Shown: positions 23,634 through 31,087 of the stretch, piece after piece
Layout: each line of letters starts with the position of its first letter
Numbering within the stretch: position 1 is the first letter of the stretch
Assembly (NCBI GenBank): GCA_041552055.1
Contig: JBFELO010000043.1
Coordinates: 1-32,555, forward strand
DNA length: 32,555 bases
From: JBFELO01 sp041552055
Lineage (GTDB): Bacteria; Acidobacteriota; Thermoanaerobaculia; Thermoanaerobaculales; Sulfomarinibacteraceae
Direction: 5' to 3'
Made by a program: the position numbers and the translations under genes
Notes under the pieces: model-generated
The model's input: the letters and a program-made list of their open reading frames with translations, nothing else
Told to the model about the DNA's origin: nothing
The model's database searches: none

Positions 23634-24982
23634 GCAGCGACCAGCGCATCCTCGAGATCACGGTCCTGATCCGGAAACACGGTGCGGAGGTCGAGGATGA
23701 CCCGGTCGTCCTCGATACGTCCGATGACCGGGGGGGAGACACTGCGCAGCGCGTCGAGCAGACGCTGGCCACCGGTGACGGCGAACCCGTAGCTCGCGAT
23801 GGTTTCTTCGGGCGTTGTGCCGCCTCCCAGGGCGGCCCGGGTGGCCTGGCCGTGAACCGGAACGCCCCGTTCCCGGAGCCGGCGACCGAGTCGGCCGGCC
23901 CTTCTCTTGAGGGTCTCGACCGATACCTCGAGCATCCGGAACAGCGGAATTCTCTCGAGATGGCCACTGAGGTGCGCCCGCAGAACCTCGTCCATGAGTA
24001 CCAGCGAGGTCTTGTCGGGACGCAGCGCCCGGTACATCGGGTGACGGGCCAGGGGATCGACCCAGCGCCGCGCGCCCGCCACGATCCCGGCCTGCGGACC
24101 TCCGAGGAGCTTGTCGCCGGAGAAGCACACCAGGTCGGCGCCCGCGGTGAGCAACGAGGTCACGGTGGGCTCGTCGCCCAGTCCCCACCGACGCAGGTCG
24201 TACAGGTTGCCGGAACCCTGGTCGACCAGCAGCGGCAGCTCGTAGCTATGGGCGAGGCCGGCGAGCTCGTCGATCGCCGGCTCTGTGGTGAAACCGATGA
24301 TTCGAAAGTTGGAGTGATGGGCTACCAGGATGGCGGCTGTGTCTCCCGTGATCGCGTGCTCGTAGTCGCTCAGGTGGGTCCGATTGGTGCACCCCACCTC
24401 GACGAGGCGACAGCCCGAGGCCGCCATCACCTGGGGCAGCCGGAAAGATCCTCCGATCTCGATGAGCTGTCCGCGCGATACGATCACCTCGCGGTGGCGG
24501 GCGTGTGCCGCGAGGATCAGAAGCAGTGCGGCGGCGTTGTTGTTCACCATGACCGAGGACTCGGCATCGCACAGACGGGCGAGACGGTCACGGATCGGCG
24601 CCAGGCGCTGTCCCCGCTGGCCGGCCGCGATGTCGTACTCGAGAGCGAGGTATGATGCTAGGGAGTCGGGTACGTCTTGCACCATCGGTGCTCGGCCGAG
24701 GTTGGTGTGGATGAGCACACCGGCGGCGTTGATCACCCTTGGATAGGCGGGCTGGGCGGAGGCGCTGAGGGACCGGAGGATCTCGGATTCGAGGGCTTCG
24801 CACGCGGCATCGATCGCCTCCCCCTCCAGCTCGCCGTCGACGATGCGTTGACGGAGGGCCTCGACCGCGGCTCGACACGCGTTCATCACGGGTTCGCGGC
24901 CATACGTCGCGACGGTGCCGCGGAGTGAGGGAGAATCGAGCAGACGATGAATCGCGGGGATGCGGCGGTATGAAGGCTCCAC
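23597..24982 (-). CDS. selA: L-seryl-tRNA(Sec) selenium transferase
   Basis: 461 residues, full family length. The N-terminal domain, NAAGVLIHTNLGRAPM (85-100), a PLP site with VDQGSGNLYDL and the Schiff-base lysine in CFSGDKLLGGPQAGI (Lys291) are diagnostic. The enzyme converts seryl-tRNA(Sec) to selenocysteinyl-tRNA(Sec) using selenophosphate. GTG 24982 has no ribosome site; instead TACAAT lies seven bases before it, so the message is probably leaderless. No selB, selC or selD is visible in the window. It overlaps the 3' end of pilD by 37 nt and diverges from the gene at 25009 with only 26 bp between start codons. Confidence 0.93.
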   Translation of the reverse strand: MEPSYRRIPAIHRLLDSPSLRGTVATYGREPVMNACRAAVEALRQRIVDGELEGEAIDAACEALESEILRSLSASAQPAYPRVINAAGVLIHTNLGRAPMVQDVPDSLASYLALEYDIAAGQRGQRLAPIRDRLARLCDAESSVMVNNNAAALLLILAAHARHREVIVSRGQLIEIGGSFRLPQVMAASGCRLVEVGCTNRTHLSDYEHAITGDTAAILVAHHSNFRIIGFTTEPAIDELAGLAHSYELPLLVDQGSGNLYDLRRWGLGDEPTVTSLLTAGADLVCFSGDKLLGGPQAGIVAGARRWVDPLARHPMYRALRPDKTSLVLMDEVLRAHLSGHLERIPLFRMLEVSVETLKRRAGRLGRRLRERGVPVHGQATRAALGGGTTPEETIASYGFAVTGGQRLLDALRSVSPPVIGRIEDDRVILDLRTVFPDQDRDLEDALVAAYGKLATHEAGR

Positions 24983-24989
24983 GTCGGCA

Positions 24990-24995
24990 ATTGTA
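24990..24995 (-). promoter_or_regulatory. -10-like box TACAAT, leaderless selA promoter
   Basis: Minus-strand TACAAT, one base from consensus, seven bases before the selA GTG. It lies in the 26-bp divergent gap, so the -35 region would fall inside the first codons of the gene at 25009. No TTGACA-like hexamer is seen there. Confidence 0.5.
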
Positions 24996-25008
24996 GCAGG
25001 AGGTCGCG

Positions 25009-25566
25009 ATGAGTCTCGAGGACCAGATCGCGAAGCTGGACAAAGACTTGCGGGCCTTGATCGTCTCTTGGGAGAGGTTCTTCGCCGGTGACCTCAGGGT
25101 CCCGCCCCATGCCGACAACACACGACTGTCGAACCGGTTGCGGGCGCTCTCCGGCAAGCCGAATCAGCGTCGGGCCGAGCAGTTTCGTCTCGAACAGCTG
25201 CAGCACCGCTTCAGCACCTACGCGGCAAACTGGGAGCGGATGTTGCGGGAGCGGGAAGAGGGCAGGGGGCGTTTCGGCGGGACGGGTGCGGCCGCGCCCC
25301 CGAGACCTGCCGCGGCAAACGCGGACAGCGGCCGCACCGTAGACTCAACCGGCAGCGATTCACTGTACGATCGCTACGTTGCTGCCAAACGGGAGCACGG
25401 CGAGGAGGTCTCGTTGGACCGCGAGAGATTCGAGCGACAGTTGGCCGAGAAACAGGAGAAGCTGAAGGCGCAGCTCGGTCGTGACGTTCGGTTCGAGGTG
25501 ATGGTCGATGACGGCAAGGTCAAGCTGGCCGCCCGGAAGGAACGGAAAGCCGGGCGACGGGAGTAG
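25009..25566 (+). CDS. MXAN_5187-family-like protein
   Basis: 185 residues. The N-terminal half (about 1-85) is a charged, helical segment beginning MSLEDQIAKLDKDLRALIVSWERFF, likely coiled coil; a Pro/Ala/Gly-rich linker (about 86-115) follows; the C-terminal 65 residues, LYDRYVAAKREHGEEVSLDRERF to VRFEVMVDDGKVKLAARK, match the C-terminal domain of the myxobacterial MXAN_5187 type as I remember it. In Myxococcus the domain occurs in proteins of unknown or signalling-related function; none can be assigned here. No signal peptide or membrane helix. ATG 25009 has AGGAGG five bases upstream. Probably cotranscribed with the TPR gene five bases after its stop. Confidence 0.7.
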   Translation: MSLEDQIAKLDKDLRALIVSWERFFAGDLRVPPHADNTRLSNRLRALSGKPNQRRAEQFRLEQLQHRFSTYAANWERMLREREEGRGRFGGTGAAAPPRPAAANADSGRTVDSTGSDSLYDRYVAAKREHGEEVSLDRERFERQLAEKQEKLKAQLGRDVRFEVMVDDGKVKLAARKERKAGRRE

Positions 25567-25570
25567 ATCG

Positions 25571-26455
25571 GTGGAAATTCGTATCGCGCTGCGCGCACTC
25601 GCGATGGGGTGTCTGGTGCTCGGGCTGGTGTCGGCCGAGGGAGCGGTGGAAGTCGCAGAACGCGGCCCGGACGATCCGGCATTTGTGACCTGGATGAAGC
25701 CGGAAAACCCGGACGATCAGACCATTCTGCAGTACTGGGAGCGGGCCAAGGCCGGACAGTTGGGCGCCGAGGAGATCGTGGACCTCGGGACGATGCTGTA
25801 TCACCGCGGATTTCCCGATGACGCCGTCACGAGCTATCGAAATGCTCTCGAGATCGACTCCGAGCTGCACGAGGCGTGGTTTCGTATCGGGTTCATCAAG
25901 CACCGACAGGGGGACGTGGATGGCGCGCGCCACGCCTACAGGAAATGCCTGAAACGACGTCCGGGTCACGGTTGGTGCAACTTCTACCTCGGGTTGCTGG
26001 AGGAGCAGACCCGTCACCCGTCCAGGGCGCTCGAGCACTACCAGCTCGCGTTCAAACATGCACCTGAGCTGGCGGACCCCGCGTACAACCCCGAGGTGTT
26101 GAGCTCGGAACTCTCGCTGGGGGCCACTCTGTACCACAACGAGAAGGAGCGATTCGCCACGGTCTCTCCCATGTCCTACCTGCGCCCCGGTCGGGTCAAG
26201 CGGGTGCGGTCACTGTACGCACCGACGCCGACACCCCTGTCGGTGCCCGACGATCCCGCGCCGGCAGAGACCGTCGCGCCGGTCGCGGCGACGACGTCCG
26301 TGTCCGGGGTGAAGGGGACGGCGCTTCCGCCCCATACGAGGGAGCGGCGGCGTCCAAAGGCGCAGCGGACGCCACCTGCCGACACCGCGTTCGGTATTCC
26401 GATACCGCCGAATCAGGGAGCCCAGGCCGAGCCGACTCCGACACCGAACCCGTGA
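25571..26455 (+). CDS. Exported TPR-repeat protein with proline-rich tail
   Basis: 294 residues from GTG 25571, with GGGAG eight bases upstream. Residues 1 to about 22 are a Sec signal peptide (basic start, ALAMGCLVLGLVSA, likely cut before EGAVE); the internal MGC does not fit a lipobox well. Residues about 55-180 hold three TPR motifs (AEEIVDLGTMLYHRGFPDDA; AWFRIGFIKHRQGDVDGA; WCNFYLGLLEEQTRHPSRA). The last 90 residues are low-complexity Pro/Thr/Ala-rich sequence. A periplasmic or envelope scaffold protein is likely; partner unknown. It shares a unit with the gene at 25009 and ends 166 bp from the convergent pmbA. Confidence 0.72.
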   Translation: MEIRIALRALAMGCLVLGLVSAEGAVEVAERGPDDPAFVTWMKPENPDDQTILQYWERAKAGQLGAEEIVDLGTMLYHRGFPDDAVTSYRNALEIDSELHEAWFRIGFIKHRQGDVDGARHAYRKCLKRRPGHGWCNFYLGLLEEQTRHPSRALEHYQLAFKHAPELADPAYNPEVLSSELSLGATLYHNEKERFATVSPMSYLRPGRVKRVRSLYAPTPTPLSVPDDPAPAETVAPVAATTSVSGVKGTALPPHTRERRRPKAQRTPPADTAFGIPIPPNQGAQAEPTPTPNP

Positions 26456-26469
26456 GGGGGGAAACCCCC
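26456..26469 (+). terminator. GC hairpin with GAAA loop after the TPR gene
   Basis: Directly after the TGA, GGGGG (26456-26460), GAAA and CCCCC (26465-26469) form a perfect short stem with a GNRA tetraloop. There is no T run, so it may stabilise the mRNA end rather than terminate by itself. Confidence 0.35.
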
Positions 26470-26534
26470 GCTGGGCCCTGCAGATCGACGGCCGCAGCAG
26501 GAGACCGGTGAGGAGTATGGGCCAGGATCGATTC

Positions 26535-26570
26535 GGAGACGGAGACGGAGACGGAAACGGAGATGGAGAC
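26535..26570. repeat. Hexamer tandem repeat, six copies of GGAGAC
   Basis: Six contiguous hexamers: GGAGAC three times, GGAAAC, GGAGAT, GGAGAC. It lies between the 3' ends of the convergent TPR and pmbA genes, outside any coding frame that I can support. Confidence 0.85.
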
Positions 26571-26609
26571 GGGCGCGTGCGCAGTCCGTCGTGAGTTTGC
26601 ACGCAGGTG

Positions 26610-26623
26610 AGTCCGCGCGGACT
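26610..26623. terminator. 14-bp palindrome at the pmbA stop
   Basis: AGTCCGCGCGGACT is self-complementary and overlaps the first bases of the pmbA stop codon (26622-26624, minus strand). It could form a 5-bp stem with a GCGC loop at the end of the pmbA message. No T run follows, so terminator function is uncertain. Confidence 0.3.
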
Positions 26624-27977
26624 ATCCGACCACCGGTTGTCGCCGGACGAGCAACGAGGGAGCGCCCACGCAACCGTGATCGGTCTGGAACCAGGCGAGA
26701 TCGGTGCCGACCGCCTCGATGCGGCGAAGCAGTCGTGACAGGCTGCCCTGCAACTCCACCACCGGGTGCCATCCTCGGACCTCGTCACCGCGCAGCCAGA
26801 CTCCGGAAGCGACGATGCGATAGCCGTCACCGGCGAGGTCCAGCATGATCGGAGCCAGAGGTCGCAGGAGGTACAGGGCGCGATCCGCACTCTCGAGCAG
26901 GCGAGCGGGAGGTAGCCCGGAAGCGTTGTCGACCAGGAGGTTGGCGAGACCGGTGGCCGGATAGTCGCGGTAGGACAGACGCAGGGCACCGCCCCGGGGG
27001 GTCTCGCCGCAGACGATCGCGTCGCGGTACGAGGCGAGTCGGTGTCTCGGCACGCCACGGTCGAGCAGCAGGGTGCGGCGTGCGGGAAGGCCCTCGCCGT
27101 CGCACGGTCCGGTGATCGGAGCGGTCGGGTCCGATCGATCATCGACCAGGGTCAGTACGGGTGACGCCAGCTGACCATCGGGGTTGAGGAGTTCCGGGAG
27201 GGGGTCCCGGTCGGGGGGGGTGGCCAGAAACAGTGGGGCAAGCGATGCCAGCAGCTGAGCGGTCACCTCGGGGTCCAGGATGAGATCGCGCAGGCCTGAG
27301 TCGGTGGCGATCCGGTTCTGCGTCAACAGAGTGCGATTGACGATCCGGGCGGCGACCGTTTCAGCCGTGAACGTGTCTGGGTCGTGGATGTGGAACCATT
27401 CGCGCCAGACACCGGCCTGCCGGTGCCTGATCTGTACTTCGGTCAACAGTGAGGTGGTGATGCCGTGGTGGTTGGCGACGAAGCCCTCTGACGTCGTCAG
27501 CAGCCACGAGAAGACACCCTCCTGGAGGATCGAGCGGCGCAGCTCGATGGTGCCTTCCGAGAGTCCGAGCAGGGCAACGGCGAGCTCGCCCGATACGTGG
27601 GCCGCCCACCCGTCCGGAGTGGGCGGCCGCACGGTCGCTGCAGCTGCAGTGCCCAGCAGCCGTTGTGGCGGTAGCGGATCGAAGTCGCTCACGACCTCTG
27701 ATCCAAGCGCCCCCTCGACTGCCCGACGGGCGGCGTCCGGTGCGGCCCCGGAAGCCGCGCCAAACCCTGTTCGATCGCCGCGATACGTCCGCGCCGCGGT
27801 GCCGAACTCATCGACCTCGGTGACCTTTGGCGGTCGGTTCGCGGCGACCTCGACATGGCGAGTCAGCGAAGTCTTGACGAACACCTCCCAGCGGTCGGTG
27901 GTGACGTTGGCGAGCAGGTCACGGGCGGCGGTCGCGGCGATCCTCAGGCGCTCCTGGCGGGACGGCAGGGCGTCCAT
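26622..27977 (-). CDS. pmbA: TldD/PmbA-family metalloprotease subunit, PmbA (TldE)-like
   Basis: 451 residues. The family fold is seen in ELRRSILQEGVFSWLLTTSEGF (split here: a modified-peptide groove strand set), the TLLLDRGVPRHRLASYRDA region, the RLSYRDYPATGLANLLVDN segment (the family's T-x-N-x-x-(V/I) near the C-terminal domain) and a C-terminal beta core ending in VWLRGDEVRGWHPVVELQGSL. It lacks a HExxxH motif, as expected for the non-catalytic PmbA/TldE partner. With TldD it forms a complex that degrades or matures peptides in the cytoplasm. ATG 27977 follows the tldD stop with no gap (TAGATG), with GAGGTG seven bases upstream. The coding strand carries a C8 run at 27213-27220. Confidence 0.8.
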   Translation of the reverse strand: MDALPSRQERLRIAATAARDLLANVTTDRWEVFVKTSLTRHVEVAANRPPKVTEVDEFGTAARTYRGDRTGFGAASGAAPDAARRAVEGALGSEVVSDFDPLPPQRLLGTAAAATVRPPTPDGWAAHVSGELAVALLGLSEGTIELRRSILQEGVFSWLLTTSEGFVANHHGITTSLLTEVQIRHRQAGVWREWFHIHDPDTFTAETVAARIVNRTLLTQNRIATDSGLRDLILDPEVTAQLLASLAPLFLATPPDRDPLPELLNPDGQLASPVLTLVDDRSDPTAPITGPCDGEGLPARRTLLLDRGVPRHRLASYRDAIVCGETPRGGALRLSYRDYPATGLANLLVDNASGLPPARLLESADRALYLLRPLAPIMLDLAGDGYRIVASGVWLRGDEVRGWHPVVELQGSLSRLLRRIEAVGTDLAWFQTDHGCVGAPSLLVRRQPVVG

Positions 27978-29279
27978 CTAGAGCACCTCGAGACGATGAG
28001 CGAGCAGCGAGGGAGACTCGGATCCGGTCGGCAGGGGAACGCCGTTCTTGACGCACCATCCGAGGCGCCAGTCCGGGGTAGGATCCGAGCCGACGGTGGG
28101 ATCGAGGTGGGCCAGGACCTCGAGCGCTCCCCCGGTCAGCTCGATCGTACCGAGCGGACGGCGTCGGCGCCCGGCATGGATCTCCCATCCGCGCTCGACG
28201 CGCAGGACCAGTCGGTTCGACACGGGGTCGAGGGTGGCGCCACCCAGGCGCGTCACCACGAGTCCTCGATCGATTCCACTCTCGATCGACTCCCGAGGGG
28301 TGTCGCCTGCAGTGACGACCAGGTTTGACATTCTCGAGGCGGGAGGGCCGTTCCAGGACGCCCGGCGTCCCCTGCCGGCGGGACCGCCGAGCCGTTCGCC
28401 ACCGTCCTGATCGCACAGCCAACCGACCAGCCGCCCGCCCGAGACGACGGTCTGTGGCTCTGCTTGGAGACCCTCGTCGTCGTGGCTGAAGGCGCCCGGA
28501 AGGTCGCCGCGGGAGGGGTCATCGGTGATGTGGATGGTGGCGGCCGTGACCATGGCCTCTTCGAGGGCGACCATCGGCGAGTCACCGGAGAGCACCAGAT
28601 CCGACTCGACCGGGTGTCCGACGAGCTCGTGCATCAGGACTCCGGCGGTACCGGCGGTGAACAGCACCGGCACCGACAGGCCGGAATCCGGGTGCCACGG
28701 GCGCGCCGGGGGGGGGGCCACCAGCTCGCGCAGCCAACGGTTCAGGTTCGGGTGGTCCCAGACGCCGAGAAGTGCGGTCTGGGTGATTCGCTCGATCTCC
28801 ACCATGAGGAGGGGTGGCGATTCAACGATCGCCCAGCGACGCGGTCCCACGACGACACCCTGGCGAGAGAGGAACCTCACCACGGTGCGCCCGTTCGACG
28901 GACGCCCGGCGAGCTCGCACGCCCACTTGCGCCAGCCGCGGGGAGGATCGATGTCTGCCGGCGGCACTGGACGGGACGTGGGCAGCACCACACGTTCGCC
29001 TGTCGCGCCGAGCACGTACGACACGTCCTGCGTTGACACCCCGCTGCGGGCGGTCATGGCCGTGCGGCTCGGGAAACGCCATCGCGTCGCGGCCCCTTCG
29101 GTCCAGCACTCTTCGACCCACTGCGAGCCCCCGGAGGAGACAGCCCGCAGCTCGAGCTTTCGTTCGAGGTAGAGGTCGACCAGGTGGGGATTTGTGCGTG
29201 CGAGCATCGAGCACACGTTGGCGAGGTCGTCGAGCCAGCGCGAATCGAAGGGGGGGTCGACAGCCACGTCAAGGTCCAT
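27978..29279 (-). CDS. tldD: TldD-family zinc metalloprotease
   Basis: 433 residues. The catalytic zinc motif is in GVLMHELVGHPVESD (His217, Glu218, His222), and the C-terminal GWCVKNGVPLPTG supplies the conserved cysteine (about Cys409) seen as third ligand in this family. FSHDDEGLQAEP and GWLCDQDGG are also family features. Acts in the cytoplasm as a heterodimer with PmbA. ATG 29279 has no ribosome site but has TACCAT six bases before it, so the message is probably leaderless; the longer open frame upstream is rejected because it runs through the promoter spacer into antisense of the carboxylase gene. The coding strand contains a C10 run at 28708-28717 and a C7 run at 29250-29256. Confidence 0.85.
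   Translation of the reverse strand: MDLDVAVDPPFDSRWLDDLANVCSMLARTNPHLVDLYLERKLELRAVSSGGSQWVEECWTEGAATRWRFPSRTAMTARSGVSTQDVSYVLGATGERVVLPTSRPVPPADIDPPRGWRKWACELAGRPSNGRTVVRFLSRQGVVVGPRRWAIVESPPLLMVEIERITQTALLGVWDHPNLNRWLRELVAPPPARPWHPDSGLSVPVLFTAGTAGVLMHELVGHPVESDLVLSGDSPMVALEEAMVTAATIHITDDPSRGDLPGAFSHDDEGLQAEPQTVVSGGRLVGWLCDQDGGERLGGPAGRGRRASWNGPPASRMSNLVVTAGDTPRESIESGIDRGLVVTRLGGATLDPVSNRLVLRVERGWEIHAGRRRRPLGTIELTGGALEVLAHLDPTVGSDPTPDWRLGWCVKNGVPLPTGSESPSLLAHRLEVL
28708..28717. repeat. Ten-base G/C homopolymer inside tldD
   Basis: Ten consecutive G on the plus strand (C10 in the coding strand), encoding the Pro run in VAPPPARPW. The frame is intact as given. Confidence 0.9.
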
Positions 29280-29285
29280 GCCGTC

Positions 29286-29291
29286 ATGGTA
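29286..29291 (-). promoter_or_regulatory. -10-like box TACCAT, leaderless tldD promoter
   Basis: Minus-strand TACCAT six bases before ATG 29279, with no Shine-Dalgarno between. It shares the 103-bp divergent spacer 29280-29382 with the carboxylase promoter. Confidence 0.45.
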
Positions 29292-29316
29292 CCCGGTTTG
29301 TCGAGGCCGGGTAGCG

Positions 29317-29322
29317 TAGAAT
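29317..29322 (+). promoter_or_regulatory. -10-like box TAGAAT for the carboxylase operon
   Basis: TAGAAT, one base from consensus, 60 bases before ATG 29383, leaving an about 54-nt leader with a strong AGGAGGTGATCC ribosome site. TTGTCG 13 bases upstream is too close for a normal -35. Confidence 0.4.
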
Positions 29323-29382
29323 GGCGCCCTGGCCGCCGCGCGCGACCAGATCTGGACTGACGCATTCTCTAGGAGGTGATCC

Positions 29383-30930
29383 ATGGGCCGGGATGTACTC
29401 GGGCGGCTCGAAGAACGGCTCGTCGCCAACCGCCTGGGCGGTGGCCAGGACAAGATCGATCGGCAGCACGAGCAGGGCAAGCTGACGGCCAGGGAGCGGG
29501 TCGAGCTCTTCCTCGACGAGGGATCGTTCGAGGAGATCGACGCGCTGGTCGAGCACCGCTGTACCGACTTCGGCATGGCCGAGCGGAGGATCTCGGGCGA
29601 TGGTGTCGTCGCCGGACACGGTCGGGTGGATGGCCGTCCCGTTTTCGTGTTCGCCCAGGACTTCACGGTCTTCGGAGGGTCGCTGTCCGAGTCCAACGCC
29701 GCCAAGATCTGCAAGATCATGGATCTGGCCATGAAGATCGGGGCGCCCGTGGTCGGCCTCAACGACTCGGGCGGTGCGCGCATTCAGGAGGGTGTGGCAT
29801 CGCTCGCCGGGTACGCAGATATCTTCCTCAGAAACACTGTCGCGTCGGGCGTCGTACCGCAGATTTCGGCGGTCATGGGGCCGTGCGCGGGAGGTGCCGT
29901 CTACTCGCCGGCGATCACCGACTTCGTGTTCATGGTGGAGAACACCTCCTACATGTTCGTGACCGGTCCGGAGGTGATCAAGACGGTGACCCACGAGGAG
30001 GTGACCAAGGAGAAGCTCGGTGGCGCGATGACCCACAACTCGGTATCGGGTGTGGCGCACTTCGCGTCTCGTTCGGACACCGAGTGCCTGGCCATGATCC
30101 GGCGGCTGCTGTCGTTCATTCCTTCCAACAACGCGGAGTCGCCACCGGCCCGGACCACCGCCGACCCGTTGGATCGAGAGATGCCGGAGCTGGACAACTT
30201 CGTCCCGGCCGATCCCAACAAGCCGTACGACATCAAGACCATCATCAGGGCTGCGGCGGATGACGGAGACTTCCTGGAGGTGCAGGAGCACTTCGCAAAG
30301 AACATCGTCGTGGGCTACATCAGACTCGGCGGCCGACCCGTGGGGGTGATCGCCAACCAGCCCAACCACCTGGCGGGGGTGCTGGACATCAACTCGGCCA
30401 CCAAGGGTGCGCGTTTCGTTCGTTTTTGCGACGCCTTCAACATCCCGCTATGGATCGTGGAGGATGTTCCCGGTTTCCTGCCCGGCACCGAGCAGGAGTG
30501 GGGCGGCATCATCCGCAACGGCGCCAAGCTGCTGTACGCCTTGGCCGAGGCGACGGTCCCGAAGGTCACCGTGATCACCCGCAAGGCGTACGGCGGGGCC
30601 TACTGCGTGATGGGTTCCAAACACATCCGGACCGACCTCAACTTCGCGTTTCCGACCGCGGAGATCGCGGTGATGGGGCCACAGGGAGCGGTCAACATCC
30701 TCTACCGGGGAGAGATCGAGAACGCGGCCGAACCCGAGGGCGAGCGGGACCGATTGGTCGGCGAGTATCAGGAGAAGTTCGCCAACCCGTTCGTTGCAGC
30801 CGAAAAGGGTTACATCGACGAGGTGATTCGTCCGCGGCTGCTGCGCCGAAAGCTGGTGGCCGGTTTCGCCCTGCTGCAGACCAAGCGTGACTGGATGCCG
30901 GCCAAGAAACACGGGAATATCCCGTTATGA
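29383..30930 (+). CDS. pccB: Acyl-CoA carboxylase carboxyltransferase (propionyl-CoA carboxylase beta-like)
   Basis: 515 residues, the usual length. Two crotonase-fold halves: N-terminal acyl-CoA half with VVGLNDSGGARIQEGV and VMGPCAGGAVYSPAITDF, C-terminal carboxybiotin half with VEDVPGFLPGTEQEWGGII and AYGGAYCVMGSK then FPTAEIAVMGPQGAVNILYR. It transfers CO2 from carboxybiotin to an acyl-CoA, most often propionyl-CoA to methylmalonyl-CoA. The residue after AYGGAY, a known determinant of acyl chain choice (Asp in many propionyl enzymes, Ile in some acetyl enzymes), is Cys408 here, so the substrate is not certain. ATG 29383 follows AGGAGGTGATCC, a near-perfect ribosome site. The biotin carboxylase gene follows after a repeat-containing spacer. 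Confidence 0.88.
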   Translation: MGRDVLGRLEERLVANRLGGGQDKIDRQHEQGKLTARERVELFLDEGSFEEIDALVEHRCTDFGMAERRISGDGVVAGHGRVDGRPVFVFAQDFTVFGGSLSESNAAKICKIMDLAMKIGAPVVGLNDSGGARIQEGVASLAGYADIFLRNTVASGVVPQISAVMGPCAGGAVYSPAITDFVFMVENTSYMFVTGPEVIKTVTHEEVTKEKLGGAMTHNSVSGVAHFASRSDTECLAMIRRLLSFIPSNNAESPPARTTADPLDREMPELDNFVPADPNKPYDIKTIIRAAADDGDFLEVQEHFAKNIVVGYIRLGGRPVGVIANQPNHLAGVLDINSATKGARFVRFCDAFNIPLWIVEDVPGFLPGTEQEWGGIIRNGAKLLYALAEATVPKVTVITRKAYGGAYCVMGSKHIRTDLNFAFPTAEIAVMGPQGAVNILYRGEIENAAEPEGERDRLVGEYQEKFANPFVAAEKGYIDEVIRPRLLRRKLVAGFALLQTKRDWMPAKKHGNIPL

Positions 30931-30933
30931 GCC

Positions 30934-30989
30934 GGGAACGGGCAACGGGGAACGGGGATCAGGGATCAGGGAACAGGGATCAGGGAACG
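30934..30989. repeat. Heptamer tandem repeat, eight copies of GGGAACG/GGGATCA type
   Basis: Eight contiguous heptamers: GGGAACG, GGCAACG, GGGAACG, GGGATCA, GGGATCA, GGGAACA, GGGATCA, GGGAACG, then a decayed GGGCCCG. It starts three bases after the pccB stop and fills the first third of the 157-bp spacer before the biotin carboxylase gene. Confidence 0.9.
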
Positions 30990-31019
30990 GGGCCCGACCT
31001 CCCCGCCCGATGTGCCTTC

Positions 31020-31035
31020 ACCCGCAGAGGCGGGT
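31020..31035 (+). other. Small hairpin in the carboxylase operon spacer
   Basis: ACCCGC (31020-31025), loop AGAG, GCGGGT (31030-31035): a perfect 6-bp stem between the heptamer repeats and the GTG of the downstream gene. No T run, so a terminator is unlikely; it could affect mRNA stability or processing between the two subunits. Confidence 0.3.
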
Positions 31036-31087
31036 AGGGAGCGGGTCTCGGATCCCGGACCCCGGGGGTGCGGGAGCGGGAGACATA

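Noticed and set aside
23195..24655. 486-codon open frame on the plus strand
   Set aside because: Antisense to selA and out of frame with pilD; SelA is an unambiguous full-length family match, so this is a shadow.
29280..29783. N-terminal extension of tldD
   Set aside because: It crosses the divergent promoter spacer and becomes antisense to the carboxyltransferase; the family N-terminus fits ATG 29279.
30934..30989. Possible CRISPR array
   Set aside because: The unit is 7 bases with no spacers between copies, so it is a simple tandem repeat; no CRISPR array is seen anywhere in the window.
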